A DNA stretch of 64,000 nucleotides from Sphingobacteriales bacterium (GTDB lineage: Bacteria; Bacteroidota; Bacteroidia; Sphingobacteriales; Sphingobacteriaceae). The DNA lies in NCBI GenBank assembly GCA_028288165.1, contig JAQBOG010000021.1:90615-154614 (forward strand), read 5' to 3'. The position numbers were made by a program, and so were the translations under genes. Below the pieces are notes generated by a model. It saw only the letters and a program-made list of their open reading frames with translations. It was not told the DNA's origin and made no database searches. Below, one piece after another: positions 46,913 through 55,486 of the stretch; the stretch's first letter is position 1, and each line of letters opens with the position of its first letter.

Positions 46913-48100
46913 TTATTTAACAATTTCAGTCACCTGACCAGCACCTACAGTTCTACCACCTTCACGGATAGCGAAACGTAGACCTTTTTCCATTGCAATA
47001 GCATTGATCAATTTTACATTGATTGTAACGTTATCACCCGGCATAACCATTTCAACACCTTCTTGAAGTGTGATTTCTCCAGTTACATCAGTGGTACGGA
47101 AATAGAATTGTGGACGGTATTTGTTAAAGAATGGAGTGTGACGTCCACCTTCAGCTTTCGATAATACATAGATCTCAGCTTTGAAATCAGTGTGAGGAGT
47201 AACAGAGCCTGGTTTGCAAATAACCATACCACGACGGATATCAGTTTTTTCAATACCACGCAATAATAATCCTACGTTATCACCAGCCTCACCATAATCT
47301 AATATTTTACGGAACATTTCTACTCCCGTAACTGTAGATTTCAAGTTTTCAGCACCCATACCTAAAATCTCAACAGGATCTCCTGAATTGATTTTACCAC
47401 GCTCAATACGACCAGTAGCAACAGTACCACGACCAGTAATAGAGAACACATCTTCAACAGGCATTAAGAAAGGAAGATCAGTCAAACGTGGAGGAATTGG
47501 AATGTAGCTATCTACAGCATCCATTAATTCCATAATTTTACCAACCCATTTTGGATCACCATTCAAACCACCCAAAGCAGAACCTTGAATAACAGGAATA
47601 TCATCACCAGGAAAGTTATAGAAAGATAACAATTCGCGAATTTCCATTTCTACTAATTCAAGTAACTCAGGATCATCAACCATGTCAACTTTGTTCATAA
47701 AAACTACCAATGTAGGTACACCCACCTGGCGAGCTAACAAGATATGCTCGCGAGTTTGTGGCATTGGGCCATCAGTAGCAGCAACTACAATGATTGCACC
47801 ATCCATTTGAGCAGCTCCAGTTACCATGTTCTTCACATAATCCGCGTGACCCGGACAATCAACGTGAGCATAGTGACGATTTGCAGTAGAATACTCTACG
47901 TGAGCTGTATTAATGGTTATACCTCTCTCTTTTTCTTCTGGAGCTGAATCGATTGATTCAAAAGAACGAGCTTCAGACAGACCTGCATCAGATAACACTT
48001 TAGTTATCGCTGCAGTTAAAGTGGTTTTACCGTGGTCAACGTGACCGATAGTGCCGATGTTTAAGTGCGGCTTGCTGCGGTCAAACTTTTCTTTTGCCAT
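46913..48100 (-). CDS. tuf: Elongation factor Tu
   Basis: 395 residues. G1 [20 protein letters not shown], switch region [15 protein letters not shown]3 [14 protein letters not shown]4 [10 protein letters not shown]. Domains 2 and 3 follow with [18 protein letters not shown] and [10 protein letters not shown]. Delivers aminoacyl-tRNA to the ribosome. It is in one transcript with four upstream tRNA genes and lacks a Shine-Dalgarno sequence (bases before the start read AGTATAAAAC). Confidence 0.98.
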   Translation of the reverse strand: MAKEKFDRSKPHLNIGTIGHVDHGKTTLTAAITKVLSDAGLSEARSFESIDSAPEEKERGITINTAHVEYSTANRHYAHVDCPGHADYVKNMVTGAAQMDGAIIVVAATDGPMPQTREHILLARQVGVPTLVVFMNKVDMVDDPELLELVEMEIRELLSFYNFPGDDIPVIQGSALGGLNGDPKWVGKIMELMDAVDSYIPIPPRLTDLPFLMPVEDVFSITGRGTVATGRIERGKINSGDPVEILGMGAENLKSTVTGVEMFRKILDYGEAGDNVGLLLRGIEKTDIRRGMVICKPGSVTPHTDFKAEIYVLSKAEGGRHTPFFNKYRPQFYFRTTDVTGEITLQEGVEMVMPGDNVTINVKLINAIAMEKGLRFAIREGGRTVGAGQVTEIVK

Positions 48101-48156
48101 GTTTTATACTTATTAGTAGGTTACTTATATTATTGATTGAAAAAAATACAATGTTG

Positions 48157-48228
<72 letters not shown>

Positions 48229-48309
48229 TTTTATCTTTAATGCCAAACAGTCAATCACTATACAGTATTAAACTGAATAACAATTAACTGTATTACCAAC
48301 TCAACAGTG

Positions 48310-48382
48310 AGCGGAAGACGAGGTTCGAACTCGCGACCTATAGCTTGGAAGGCTATCGCTCTACCAACTGAGCTACTTCCGC
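48310..48382 (-). tRNA. tRNA-Gly (UCC)
   Basis: 73 nt. GCGGAAG/CTTCCGC acceptor, anticodon stem ATAGC-CTTCCAA-GCTAT, anticodon TCC, T-arm GCGAG-TTCGAAC-CTCGT. Confidence 0.95.
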
Positions 48383-48453
48383 AATTTTAATAAGATTAAA
48401 GATTATTCTTGTAGATGATAATATCTATCAGAGTAATCTTTAATCATTTCCAG

Positions 48454-48535
48454 TGGGGAGAGGAGGATTCGAACCTCCGAAGTCGAAGACAGCAGATTTA
48501 CAGTCTGATCCATTTGGCCGCTCTGGAATCTCCCC
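48454..48535 (-). tRNA. tRNA-Tyr (GUA)
   Basis: 82 nt with a long variable arm (class II). GGGGAGA/TCTCCCC acceptor, discriminator A, anticodon loop CTGTAAA giving GTA, T-arm GGAGG-TTCGAAT-CCTCC. Confidence 0.95.
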
Positions 48536-48605
48536 AAGTGATTTTAGATTTATAAGTTCACCTACTATGTAAGTAAATTGAAATCATTCAATCTAAAATC
48601 AACTG

Positions 48606-48678
<73 letters not shown>

Positions 48679-48767
48679 TAATGTTGAAATTAATGCTTTT
48701 AAAAAATCGTTAAAGAACATTCCTTTTAGATGTTTTTATCTTGTGATAACCTCTCTTAAAGGGATTG

Positions 48768-48798
48768 CAAATCTACAGAAAATTCTAGTACGTCAAAA
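48768..48798 (-). promoter_or_regulatory. Promoter of the tRNA-tuf-rpoBC transcript
   Basis: On the minus strand TTTTG (48798-48794), 18 bases, then TAGATTTG (48775-48768): both -33 and -7 elements of the Bacteroidota sigma factor. About 90 bases before tRNA-Thr(UGU) and just after the hpf terminator, so it starts a new unit. Confidence 0.7.
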
Positions 48799-48802
48799 TT
48801 TT

Positions 48803-48843
48803 TTTGAAAAAAAATTCAGCAGCTTTTTATGCTGCTGAATTTT
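48803..48843 (-). terminator. Intrinsic terminator after hpf
   Basis: On the minus strand a perfect 13-pair stem AAAATTCAGCAGC/GCTGCTGAATTTT (48811-48843), loop ATAAAAA, with a following T-run. It separates the rpsU-xerC-hpf unit from the tRNA-tuf unit. Confidence 0.9.
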
Positions 48844-48878
48844 AAGTTATAAATGATAAAAATTATATAGTGAGACTT

Positions 48879-49217
48879 TTAAAAGTCCTCATTTTCTACT
48901 GCCAATTTTTGCTTGCTTGCATACGAACGAACCTTCACTTTATGTTTTTCAATTTGCCTGCGTAATGACTCTACAGCCAAATCTGTTGCCTCTTCGAAAG
49001 TCTTACATTGTTCTTTCGCAAACAAGTCATTCCCAGGTATTAGAAGTTTAATTTCCGTTATTTTATTTGCCTCATCTTCGGTATTTTCTAGTTTGAGATA
49101 AATTTCTCCGCTAATAATATGGTCAAAAAATTGATCCAATTTATCGACTTTTCTTTGAATAAAATCCAGCAATTTATGATCTGCTGTAAAGTGAATGGAT
49201 TGCACGCGAATTTTCAT
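48879..49217 (-). CDS. hpf: Ribosome hibernation-promoting factor (HPF/YfiA family)
   Basis: 112 residues, short form. VQSIHFTADHKLLDFIQRKV then KLDQFFDHIISGEIYLKLEN and NDLFAKEQCKTFEEATDLAV, ending with a basic helix RRQIEKHKVKVR and an acidic tail. Binds the 30S decoding centre to silence ribosomes in stress or stationary phase. A strong Shine-Dalgarno sequence, AGGAGG with GGAGG 4 bases from the ATG, precedes it, rare in this genome. Third gene after rpsU and xerC. Confidence 0.93.
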   Translation of the reverse strand: MKIRVQSIHFTADHKLLDFIQRKVDKLDQFFDHIISGEIYLKLENTEDEANKITEIKLLIPGNDLFAKEQCKTFEEATDLAVESLRRQIEKHKVKVRSYASKQKLAVENEDF

Positions 49218-49221
49218 TTGT

Positions 49222-49229
49222 CCTCCTTT
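49222..49229 (-). promoter_or_regulatory. Strong Shine-Dalgarno of hpf
   Basis: Minus strand reads AAAAAGGAGGACAAATG: GGAGG at 49226-49222, four bases before the ATG. Other genes of the operon region lack such a site. Confidence 0.8.
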
Positions 49230-49336
49230 TTAAATTTTATTAATTATTATAATGAGTCGAATTACCAACTTATTTTGATGAAACTGGGGAATATTTACCG
49301 TAGAAATATTTTTTAAGTTCATAAATAAGTTGTGAA

Positions 49337-50242
49337 TTAGGCTTTGGGATGGGCTTGTTTGTAAACTGATTTTAGTCTTTCAGCTGAATTTTGGGTATAG
49401 ATTTGCGTTGCTGCAAGGCTAGAATGACCTAATAATTCTTTTATTGCATTTAAATCAGCTCCGTGATTTAAGAGACTTGTTGCAAAACTATGCCGTAAGG
49501 TATGAGGGCTTCTTTTAGAATGTGTAGTGATATAGGATAAATATTTTTTCACAATTCGATAAACAAATTTAGGATACACACTCTTACCATTATCTATAAC
49601 GATGAGGTTATCCGAAATGTTATCAAAAAATGAACTTTTTTTCAAACAGGTGTATTGTTGTATTAAGTGATACAGCGTCAGGTTAAGGGGCACTATTCGC
49701 TGTTTATTTCTTTTACCTAAAACCTTAATACTTTTATCATAATTGTCGATATCTGATTCTTTTAAATTGACAAGCTCTGCTAAACGTATTCCGGTTCCAT
49801 ATAGCAACTCGATGATGAGTTTGTCCCTTACTCCTTGAAAATTATCAGAGAAAATATTTTCGCCTGTAGCCTCTATAACTAATTCATTGTTTAGTAACTT
49901 TTCTACGCTTGCTTCTTCAAATACAATGGGTAACCTTTTAACTATTTTGGGTGCCTTTAATATAGCAGAGTGATCAACTTCTATATTTCCCTCTTTTTTC
50001 AAGAATTTGAAAAAAGATTTTAAGCAAGATACTTTTCTATTGACACTTTTGGATGTGAGACCATTATCCATTAATTGAACCATCCAACTTCGCATGAGAA
50101 ATGGTGAAGCGCTTAAAAAGTCCGCTTCATGGTTATTTAAAAAAACAGAAAATTGGTTTAAATCTTTTTGATAGGCACTTACGGTATGGGGGGAAAACCG
50201 TTTTTCGTATTGAAGGTATTGTATAAAACGTTCTAAAAGCAT
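49337..50242 (-). CDS. xerC: Tyrosine recombinase XerC
   Basis: 301 residues, the housekeeping length. N-terminal SAM-like domain FIQYLQYEKRFSPHTVSAYQ. Catalytic residues: Arg in LLYGTGIRLAELV near 148, His and Arg in RSPHTLRHSFATSL near 245, His in LLGHSSLAATQ near 271 and Tyr282 in QIYTQ. With XerD it resolves chromosome dimers at dif. Place between rpsU and hpf is conserved in the phylum, which argues against a mobile-element integrase. Confidence 0.92.
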   Translation of the reverse strand: MLLERFIQYLQYEKRFSPHTVSAYQKDLNQFSVFLNNHEADFLSASPFLMRSWMVQLMDNGLTSKSVNRKVSCLKSFFKFLKKEGNIEVDHSAILKAPKIVKRLPIVFEEASVEKLLNNELVIEATGENIFSDNFQGVRDKLIIELLYGTGIRLAELVNLKESDIDNYDKSIKVLGKRNKQRIVPLNLTLYHLIQQYTCLKKSSFFDNISDNLIVIDNGKSVYPKFVYRIVKKYLSYITTHSKRSPHTLRHSFATSLLNHGADLNAIKELLGHSSLAATQIYTQNSAERLKSVYKQAHPKA

Positions 50243-50307
50243 AAAAAACTATTTGTTCATCACTAAAGTGAATATACAAATAGTTTTTTCTTTATGTAAA
50301 GGAATCT

Positions 50308-50499
50308 TTAAACAGTTTCCTGATTAAGACCTTGCTTATAAATTGCTTTCTTAACTGTTGTTCTACGAGTAATAGATTTCTTCTCGTAAGCCTGACGGCT
50401 ACGTAGTTCTCTTAAAACTCCAGTTTTCTCGAATTTCTTCTTGAAGCGTTTTAAAGCTTTATCTAAAGATTCTCCGTCTTTTACGTTAATAATTATCAT
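50308..50499 (-). CDS. rpsU: Ribosomal protein bS21
   Basis: 63 residues. IINVKDGESLDKALKRFKKK then FEKTGVLRELRSRQAYEKKS and a basic end. Located near the anti-Shine-Dalgarno of 16S rRNA. Bacteroidota ribosomes hide this sequence with help of bS21, and rpsU has been proposed to sense its own shortage. Here a strong SD (GGAGG) precedes the ATG by 12 bases. Promoter: TAGATTTG 38 bases upstream. Confidence 0.95.
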   Translation of the reverse strand: MIIINVKDGESLDKALKRFKKKFEKTGVLRELRSRQAYEKKSITRRTTVKKAIYKQGLNQETV

Positions 50500-50511
50500 G
50501 ACCTAGAAATA

Positions 50512-50544
50512 CCTCCTCTCATTTTTTTAAGGACTGCAAATCTA
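50512..50544 (-). promoter_or_regulatory. rpsU promoter -7 box and Shine-Dalgarno
   Basis: TAGATTTG on the minus strand (50544-50537) is a full -7 match. GAGAGGAGGT follows, with GGAGG at 50516-50512, 12 bases before the ATG (slightly long spacing). Confidence 0.6.
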
Positions 50545-50605
50545 GCAATATATCAGTTACTTAAAGAATTAAATTTACAATAAATGACAACTGCCAATTC
50601 AATTC

Positions 50606-51778
50606 TTATTTCAAGACTTCCCTTGCAATAACTAGCTTCTGAATTTCGGAAGTTCCCTCCCCTATTGTACATAATTTAGAGTCACGATAGAACTTTTCTA
50701 CTGGATAATCCTTCGTATAACCATATCCTCCAAATATTTGAACTGCATCTGTAGCGACTTTCACACAAACCTCGGAGGCATAATACTTTGCCATTGCTGC
50801 TTCCTTTGTCATTTTTTGACCCCGATTCTTTAAATCTGCTGCATGCATTATTAATAATTCCGAGGCTTCTATTTCGCAAGCCATGTCGGCTAACTTAAAT
50901 GAAATTCCTTGGAACTCTGAAATGGGACGTCCAAATTGCTGCCGTTCTTTTGAATAGGAAACGGCGGCTTCAAAAGCACCTTTCGCAATACCTAAAGCAA
51001 GGGCTGCAATAGATATACGTCCCCCATCTAAAACTTTCATAGCTTGATAAAATCCTTCTCCTACACTACCCAACAAGTTCTCTTTATGAACTCTGCAATT
51101 ATCAAATACTAGCTCAGTAGTTTCGGAAGCTCTCATTCCCAATTTATTTTCCTTTTTCCCGGAAGAAAAACCGGGTGTTCCTTTTTCAATAACTAAAGCA
51201 GATATTCCCCGAGAATCACCCTTATTGCCTGTTCTGACCATCACAACTGCAATGTCGCCAGATTTGCCATGAGTAATCCAGTTTTTTGAACCATTTACTA
51301 CATAGTGATCTCCATCAAGAACAGCAGTTGTATTCATTCCAAGGGCATCTGAACCTGTATTTGCTTCGGTAAGTGCCCATGCCCCTAACCATTCTGCAGT
51401 GGCAAGTTTCGGAAGCCACTTTTTCTTTTGATCTTCAGAACCAAAAGTTAAAATATGACCTGTGCAAAGCGAGTTGTGGGCAGCAACAGACAAACCGATA
51501 GAACCACATACTTTGGCTATTTCAGAAATAACCGTTACATATTCAAAATAACCAAACCCAGAACCACCGTATTCTTCAGGTACCAACACACCCATCAAGC
51601 CGAGTTCGCCTAGCTTTTTAAACGTATCAATGGGGAAAATCTGTGCTTCATCCCATTCTATAATGTGTGGGCGAATGTGTTGATCGGCAAATTGGCGAAC
51701 CATCTCTGCGATCATATTCTGATTTTCTGTGGGATGAAAATTAATACTGGCTTGATTATCTGTTTCAGTATAGTCCAT
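50606..51778 (-). CDS. Acyl-CoA dehydrogenase (short-chain type)
   Basis: 390 residues. [20 protein letters not shown] near 68, FAD block [20 protein letters not shown] near 130 and [13 protein letters not shown] near 160. [20 protein letters not shown] near 270, [20 protein letters not shown] near 347, and [13 protein letters not shown] near 366 with the catalytic Glu of the butyryl/short-chain group. FAD-dependent alpha,beta-dehydrogenation of acyl-CoA, cytoplasmic. Substrate chain length is uncertain. Confidence 0.93.
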   Translation of the reverse strand: MDYTETDNQASINFHPTENQNMIAEMVRQFADQHIRPHIIEWDEAQIFPIDTFKKLGELGLMGVLVPEEYGGSGFGYFEYVTVISEIAKVCGSIGLSVAAHNSLCTGHILTFGSEDQKKKWLPKLATAEWLGAWALTEANTGSDALGMNTTAVLDGDHYVVNGSKNWITHGKSGDIAVVMVRTGNKGDSRGISALVIEKGTPGFSSGKKENKLGMRASETTELVFDNCRVHKENLLGSVGEGFYQAMKVLDGGRISIAALALGIAKGAFEAAVSYSKERQQFGRPISEFQGISFKLADMACEIEASELLIMHAADLKNRGQKMTKEAAMAKYYASEVCVKVATDAVQIFGGYGYTKDYPVEKFYRDSKLCTIGEGTSEIQKLVIAREVLK

Positions 51779-51862
51779 AACTAATTTCTTTTTACAAGAT
51801 ACTATTTTATGATCTTTTAACGGAATTTTGAACGGATTAAGTATGTTCTAAAAAAGAGCGAG

Positions 51863-52390
51863 TTAATAGGAAATGAGACTTATGATTTGGTTTGAAGTAG
51901 TTTCCAGATTCTTTTTGCCGTTTAAGAAGTCAAGACTTATTACGAAAGCATATCCTGCGATTTCACCATTTAACTCTTTTATTAATCTAGTTGCTGCTGA
52001 TACTGTACCTCCGGTTGCCAATAAGTCGTCATGAATTAACACCTTTTGGCCGGGCTTAATTGCATCTGTATGGAGCTCTAATATTGCAGAGCCATACTCG
52101 AGTTCACAAGGTTGTTGAATTTTAGTAAAAGGTAATTTGCCTTGTTTCCTGATGGGAATAAAGGGAATACCAAGTTTGTTTGCGAGCATTAACCCAAATA
52201 AAAATCCCCTACTTTCTATTCCAGCAACTACATCGATGGATACATTTTCTAATCTATTAGCAAACTCATTTACTATTAATGTACATAGTGCAGAATCTTG
52301 TAAGATAGGAGTTATATCCTTGAAAACAATTCCTGGCTTAGGGAAATCTGGAACGTCCCGGATGGCAATTTTTAGTTTTTCGCTGATCAA
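51863..52390 (-). CDS. apt: Adenine phosphoribosyltransferase
   Basis: 175 residues. IRDVPDFPKPGIVFKDITPI at 10-29, VAGIESRGFLFGLMLANKLG near 55 and the PRPP-binding motif KVLIHDDLLATGGTVSAATR near 118. Salvages adenine to AMP using PRPP. Overlaps the upstream helix-hairpin-helix gene by 4 bases (ATGA), so both are cotranscribed. Confidence 0.95.
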   Translation of the reverse strand: MISEKLKIAIRDVPDFPKPGIVFKDITPILQDSALCTLIVNEFANRLENVSIDVVAGIESRGFLFGLMLANKLGIPFIPIRKQGKLPFTKIQQPCELEYGSAILELHTDAIKPGQKVLIHDDLLATGGTVSAATRLIKELNGEIAGYAFVISLDFLNGKKNLETTSNQIISLISY

Positions 52391-53313
52391 AATATTAAAT
52401 AGGGTTCTATTTTATGTAAGGTTTCTTCATTCAATATTGGTATTTTTTTCAAATCAGCTATTGAGTTGTAAGAACCATGTTGTTTTCTGTATTGAATGAT
52501 AGCATTCATTTGCTTATAACTAAGATACGGCTGCTTTTTCAATTCATCAAATGTAGTGGTATTCACATTTATTTTTCTGACTAAACTCCCATCTACGTTA
52601 ACTTGATATTTTATTTCAAGGAACTTAGCTGAGTCAATTCCATAAACTTCTTTAAGCTGATTAATATTATTGAATCCACCTAAACGATCGCGATATTTTA
52701 AAATGCGGGTGGCGAAAGCTGGGCCTATACCTTTCAATAAATCTAGTGATGTTGAATCGGCAGTGTTTAATTCAATGATTGAGGGGATTCTCTTAACGAA
52801 TTTGGATTCATTGCTTTTATATTGATTCGAGTAGCTTTTTAGGGAACCTTTCTTATTTGAAGATTCGTTGATGGAAATGAATGGTTCTAGTTTAGCATAT
52901 AATGGAGGTTTGATAGAATAAATTTTCTTCAAATCTTCTTTTGAATAAAATTTCCCTCCTTTAGACTCATAGTTTTTGATAACTTTTATTTGTTTATCTG
53001 TTAAGCCTAATTTTTGCCAATCACTAATAGGCAAGTCGTTGGGATCGAAATTGAAGTATTTTACATTAGTAGCAATTACATCTTTACTATGATCAGCATA
53101 ATTGTTTTCATAATGATATTCCAGAGGTTTTGAGGATTTTTCGAATGCGGCTATTTCTTTTTCAAAAGCTTTGAAATCATATTTTTCTTCCGTTTGGAAG
53201 TAAGGATAGATTAGAGGAAATAGTATGACTAGTAGAGTTATGAAACATAATATGAGGATTCCATTGAATTCTTTTTTTGAAAAACTAAAATAGTCCTTAA
53301 TTGCCTTTATCAT
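52387..53313 (-). CDS. Membrane-anchored helix-hairpin-helix DNA-binding protein (ComEA-like)
   Basis: 308 residues. One N-terminal membrane segment (GILILCFITLLVILFPLIYP) then three helix-hairpin-helix modules. First, residues about 90-125 (KLGLTDKQIKVIKNY). Second, about 185-215 (SLDLLKGIGPAFATRILKYR). Third, about 255-295 (QPYLSYKQMNAIIQYRKQHG). ComEA proteins hold incoming DNA in the periplasm during natural transformation. The three-module form is common in Bacteroidota, where a DNA uptake role is unproven. Coupled to apt. Confidence 0.82.
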   Translation of the reverse strand: MIKAIKDYFSFSKKEFNGILILCFITLLVILFPLIYPYFQTEEKYDFKAFEKEIAAFEKSSKPLEYHYENNYADHSKDVIATNVKYFNFDPNDLPISDWQKLGLTDKQIKVIKNYESKGGKFYSKEDLKKIYSIKPPLYAKLEPFISINESSNKKGSLKSYSNQYKSNESKFVKRIPSIIELNTADSTSLDLLKGIGPAFATRILKYRDRLGGFNNINQLKEVYGIDSAKFLEIKYQVNVDGSLVRKINVNTTTFDELKKQPYLSYKQMNAIIQYRKQHGSYNSIADLKKIPILNEETLHKIEPYLIF

Positions 53314-53383
53314 TTATGCGATATGCTTTTGGTATTTGAAATTACTGTGCGTTAAAACTTCTGCAGGTTGAATAAGTATGCTA

Positions 53384-53470
53384 GAGCGTTAGGGATTGCA
53401 GTGAAAATCCTTTTTGCACCCTTCGCAAAAAGATTGTAACAAAAAGCCCGCTCGAACGCCCAAGAAACAA
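53384..53470 (+). repeat. Dispersed structured repeat, copy B
   Basis: Second copy of the element at 27.86 kb, same orientation. Inner stem CTTTTTGC (53410-53417)/GCAAAAAG (53425-53432), loop ACCCTTC. Outer GCGTT (53386-53390)/AACGC (53455-53459), and the shared flanks GAGCGTTAGGGAT and GCCCGCTCGAACGCCCAA. In copy A the stem is TTCAAT/ATTGAA instead of TTGC/GCAA, so pairing is kept while the sequence changes. Located in the 283-base gap before the OlsF-like gene; nothing else is seen there. Confidence 0.75.
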
Positions 53471-53596
53471 TATAAAAACGGATTAAGGAATTGAGTGACA
53501 AGATTCGCAGGCTTGTTTATGTGAATTAAATTTCTAATATACCCGATTATTTCGACAAATTTGTGACGCCTTACATGTTGCGAAAACAATTTACTT

Positions 53597-55348
53597 ATGA
53601 AGATTATTACCAAAGAAGATTTTGCCAAAGCTACCAAGCTAGATAAGCTTAGAATGCCGGGTTTAGCTTCCATTTTAATGGAGGTTATGAAGATTAACGA
53701 TGTTAATGAAGTTTTCGAAAAAGCTGAGCATCTGAAGGGCGAAACGTTTATAGAAAAGGTTTTACAAATTTTAGGGATCACGATTGAACTTAATGAAAGT
53801 GACTTAAAAAACATCCCAAAAGATGGTGCTTTTATTGCCATTGCAAATCATCCGTACGGAGGAATTGAGGGGCTTGTATTACTTAAAATATTGTGTGCAG
53901 CAAGGCCGGATAGTAAATTGATGGCTAATTTTCTGTTGAAGAAGATTCCGAATTTGAGTGACTACTTAATAGCGGTTAATCCGTTTGAAAACCTGGAGCA
54001 TACCTCGAGCATTAGTGGCATTAAAAACACTTTACAACTACTACATAACGGCACACCTATTGGCATCTTCCCAGCAGGAGAGGTATCGACCTTTAAACTG
54101 GAGACGCAACAAGTGACGGATAGGCTGTGGCATCCTGTGGTGGGGAAGATCATTGAGAAAGCAAATGTACCGGTACTGCCCATATACTTTCATGGAAATA
54201 ATGGATTGCTTTTTAACATATTGAGTTTAATTCATCCTACATTCAGAACTGCCAAACTTCCTTCAGAGTTGTTTAATAAGCATGGCCATACCATTAAAGT
54301 GCGAATTGGCAAACCGATACATGTAAAGGATATAGCATACAGGAACAATACGAATAAGCTTTTAGGTTATTTACGAGCCAAAACTTACGCTTTAGGAACT
54401 GGGCTTGAAAATGAAAAAAGGATTTTTAGTGCTCGAAGTATTTTTAAGATTAAAAAGAAACAACAGCCAATTGTAATTGAAACACTACTTGAATTACTTG
54501 AGCAAGATTTGCAGGGGCTTGCCGAATATAAGGTTTGGACAGAGAAGTATTATGATGTTTATATTGCGCCAACGCCTAACATTCCGAATATTATTAAAGA
54601 AATTGGACGGTTAAGAGAAATTACATTTAGGGAAGTTGGAGAAGGGACTAACAAACAGACCGATTTAGATAAATACGATATTTATTACAATCATCTTTTT
54701 ATTTGGGATACTGAAAAGAAAAGAATTGTAGGAGCTTACCGCATAGGCAAGGGTGATGAAATTTTTTACAGTATGGGCAAGGACGGATTTTATACTGACG
54801 AACTGTTTAAAATTAAAGATGGCTTTAATCCGATATTGAAAAAAAGCTTAGAGCTTGGCCGATCATGGATAAGGAAGGAATACCAGTTGAAACCTTTACC
54901 GCTATTTCTATTGTGGAAAGGAATTTTAAAATACCTAATTGATAATCCAAAATATCGTTATTTGATAGGGCCTGTGAGTATCAGCAATAATTTTTCGAAG
55001 TTTTCCCAATCGTTAATTGTTGATTATATAAGCAAAAATCATTTCGATTACGAGATGGCTGAGTATGTTAAGCCCCGTAAAAAATTCAAAATAGATTTCT
55101 CTAAAATTGATATGGATCTTTTACTTGAAGCCAACGAATCATTGAAAGGGCTTGATAGCATTATATCGGAAGTGGAAACTACACACATGAAGGTTCCGGT
55201 TTTATTGCGACAGTATATTGCTTTAAATGCGAAAATAATCTGCTTTAATATAGACCCGAAGTTTTCGGATAGCCTTGACGGCTTCTTGATTGTTGACCTA
55301 GAAAACATTCCTAAGGAGATGATTGAAAAGCTCGGAAAGAATTTCTAA
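53597..55348 (+). CDS. Fused lysophospholipid-type and N-acyltransferase (OlsF-like)
   Basis: 583 residues, two domains. Residues about 1-260: PlsC/OlsA-like O-acyltransferase with FIAIANHPYGGIEGL near 78, FENLEHTSSISG near 130 and GIFPAGEVSTF near 155. Residues about 330-500: OlsB-like N-acyltransferase of the GNAT type, with IGRLREITFREVGEGTN, YDIYYNHLFIWD and RIVGAYRIGKGDEIF. Proteins with this order (OlsF) make ornithine lipids in one polypeptide in Serratia and Flavobacterium. Glycine lipids, made by related enzymes in Bacteroides, are an alternative product. Membrane-associated; function inferred from domain order. Confidence 0.75.
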   Translation: MKIITKEDFAKATKLDKLRMPGLASILMEVMKINDVNEVFEKAEHLKGETFIEKVLQILGITIELNESDLKNIPKDGAFIAIANHPYGGIEGLVLLKILCAARPDSKLMANFLLKKIPNLSDYLIAVNPFENLEHTSSISGIKNTLQLLHNGTPIGIFPAGEVSTFKLETQQVTDRLWHPVVGKIIEKANVPVLPIYFHGNNGLLFNILSLIHPTFRTAKLPSELFNKHGHTIKVRIGKPIHVKDIAYRNNTNKLLGYLRAKTYALGTGLENEKRIFSARSIFKIKKKQQPIVIETLLELLEQDLQGLAEYKVWTEKYYDVYIAPTPNIPNIIKEIGRLREITFREVGEGTNKQTDLDKYDIYYNHLFIWDTEKKRIVGAYRIGKGDEIFYSMGKDGFYTDELFKIKDGFNPILKKSLELGRSWIRKEYQLKPLPLFLLWKGILKYLIDNPKYRYLIGPVSISNNFSKFSQSLIVDYISKNHFDYEMAEYVKPRKKFKIDFSKIDMDLLLEANESLKGLDSIISEVETTHMKVPVLLRQYIALNAKIICFNIDPKFSDSLDGFLIVDLENIPKEMIEKLGKNF

Positions 55349-55450
55349 GCGACGCATTAATTTTAATTTAACTGACCCTACCTTACAACTTATTTTGAAA
55401 TAAAAAAGTATCAATATTTACAACCTTAAGAATATTATTACGTAAATTTA

Positions 55451-55468
55451 ATGTTAAGCTTACGTTAA
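55451..55468. promoter_or_regulatory. Pho-box-like site 3
   Basis: On the minus strand TTAACGT-AAGC-TTAACAT. It differs in three bases from site 1 (58271-58288), two of them in the last half-site positions, sharing TTAAC-TAAGCTTAAC. It ends 18 bases before the ATG at 55487, in the opposite orientation to that gene. Confidence 0.45.
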
Positions 55469-55486
55469 TTTATTAATATTCAGGTT

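Noticed and set aside
49337..50242. Tyrosine recombinase next to tRNA genes as a genomic-island integrase
   Set aside because: Length, motifs and the rpsU-xerC-hpf context fit housekeeping XerC; the tRNA genes are intact and no att duplication is seen.
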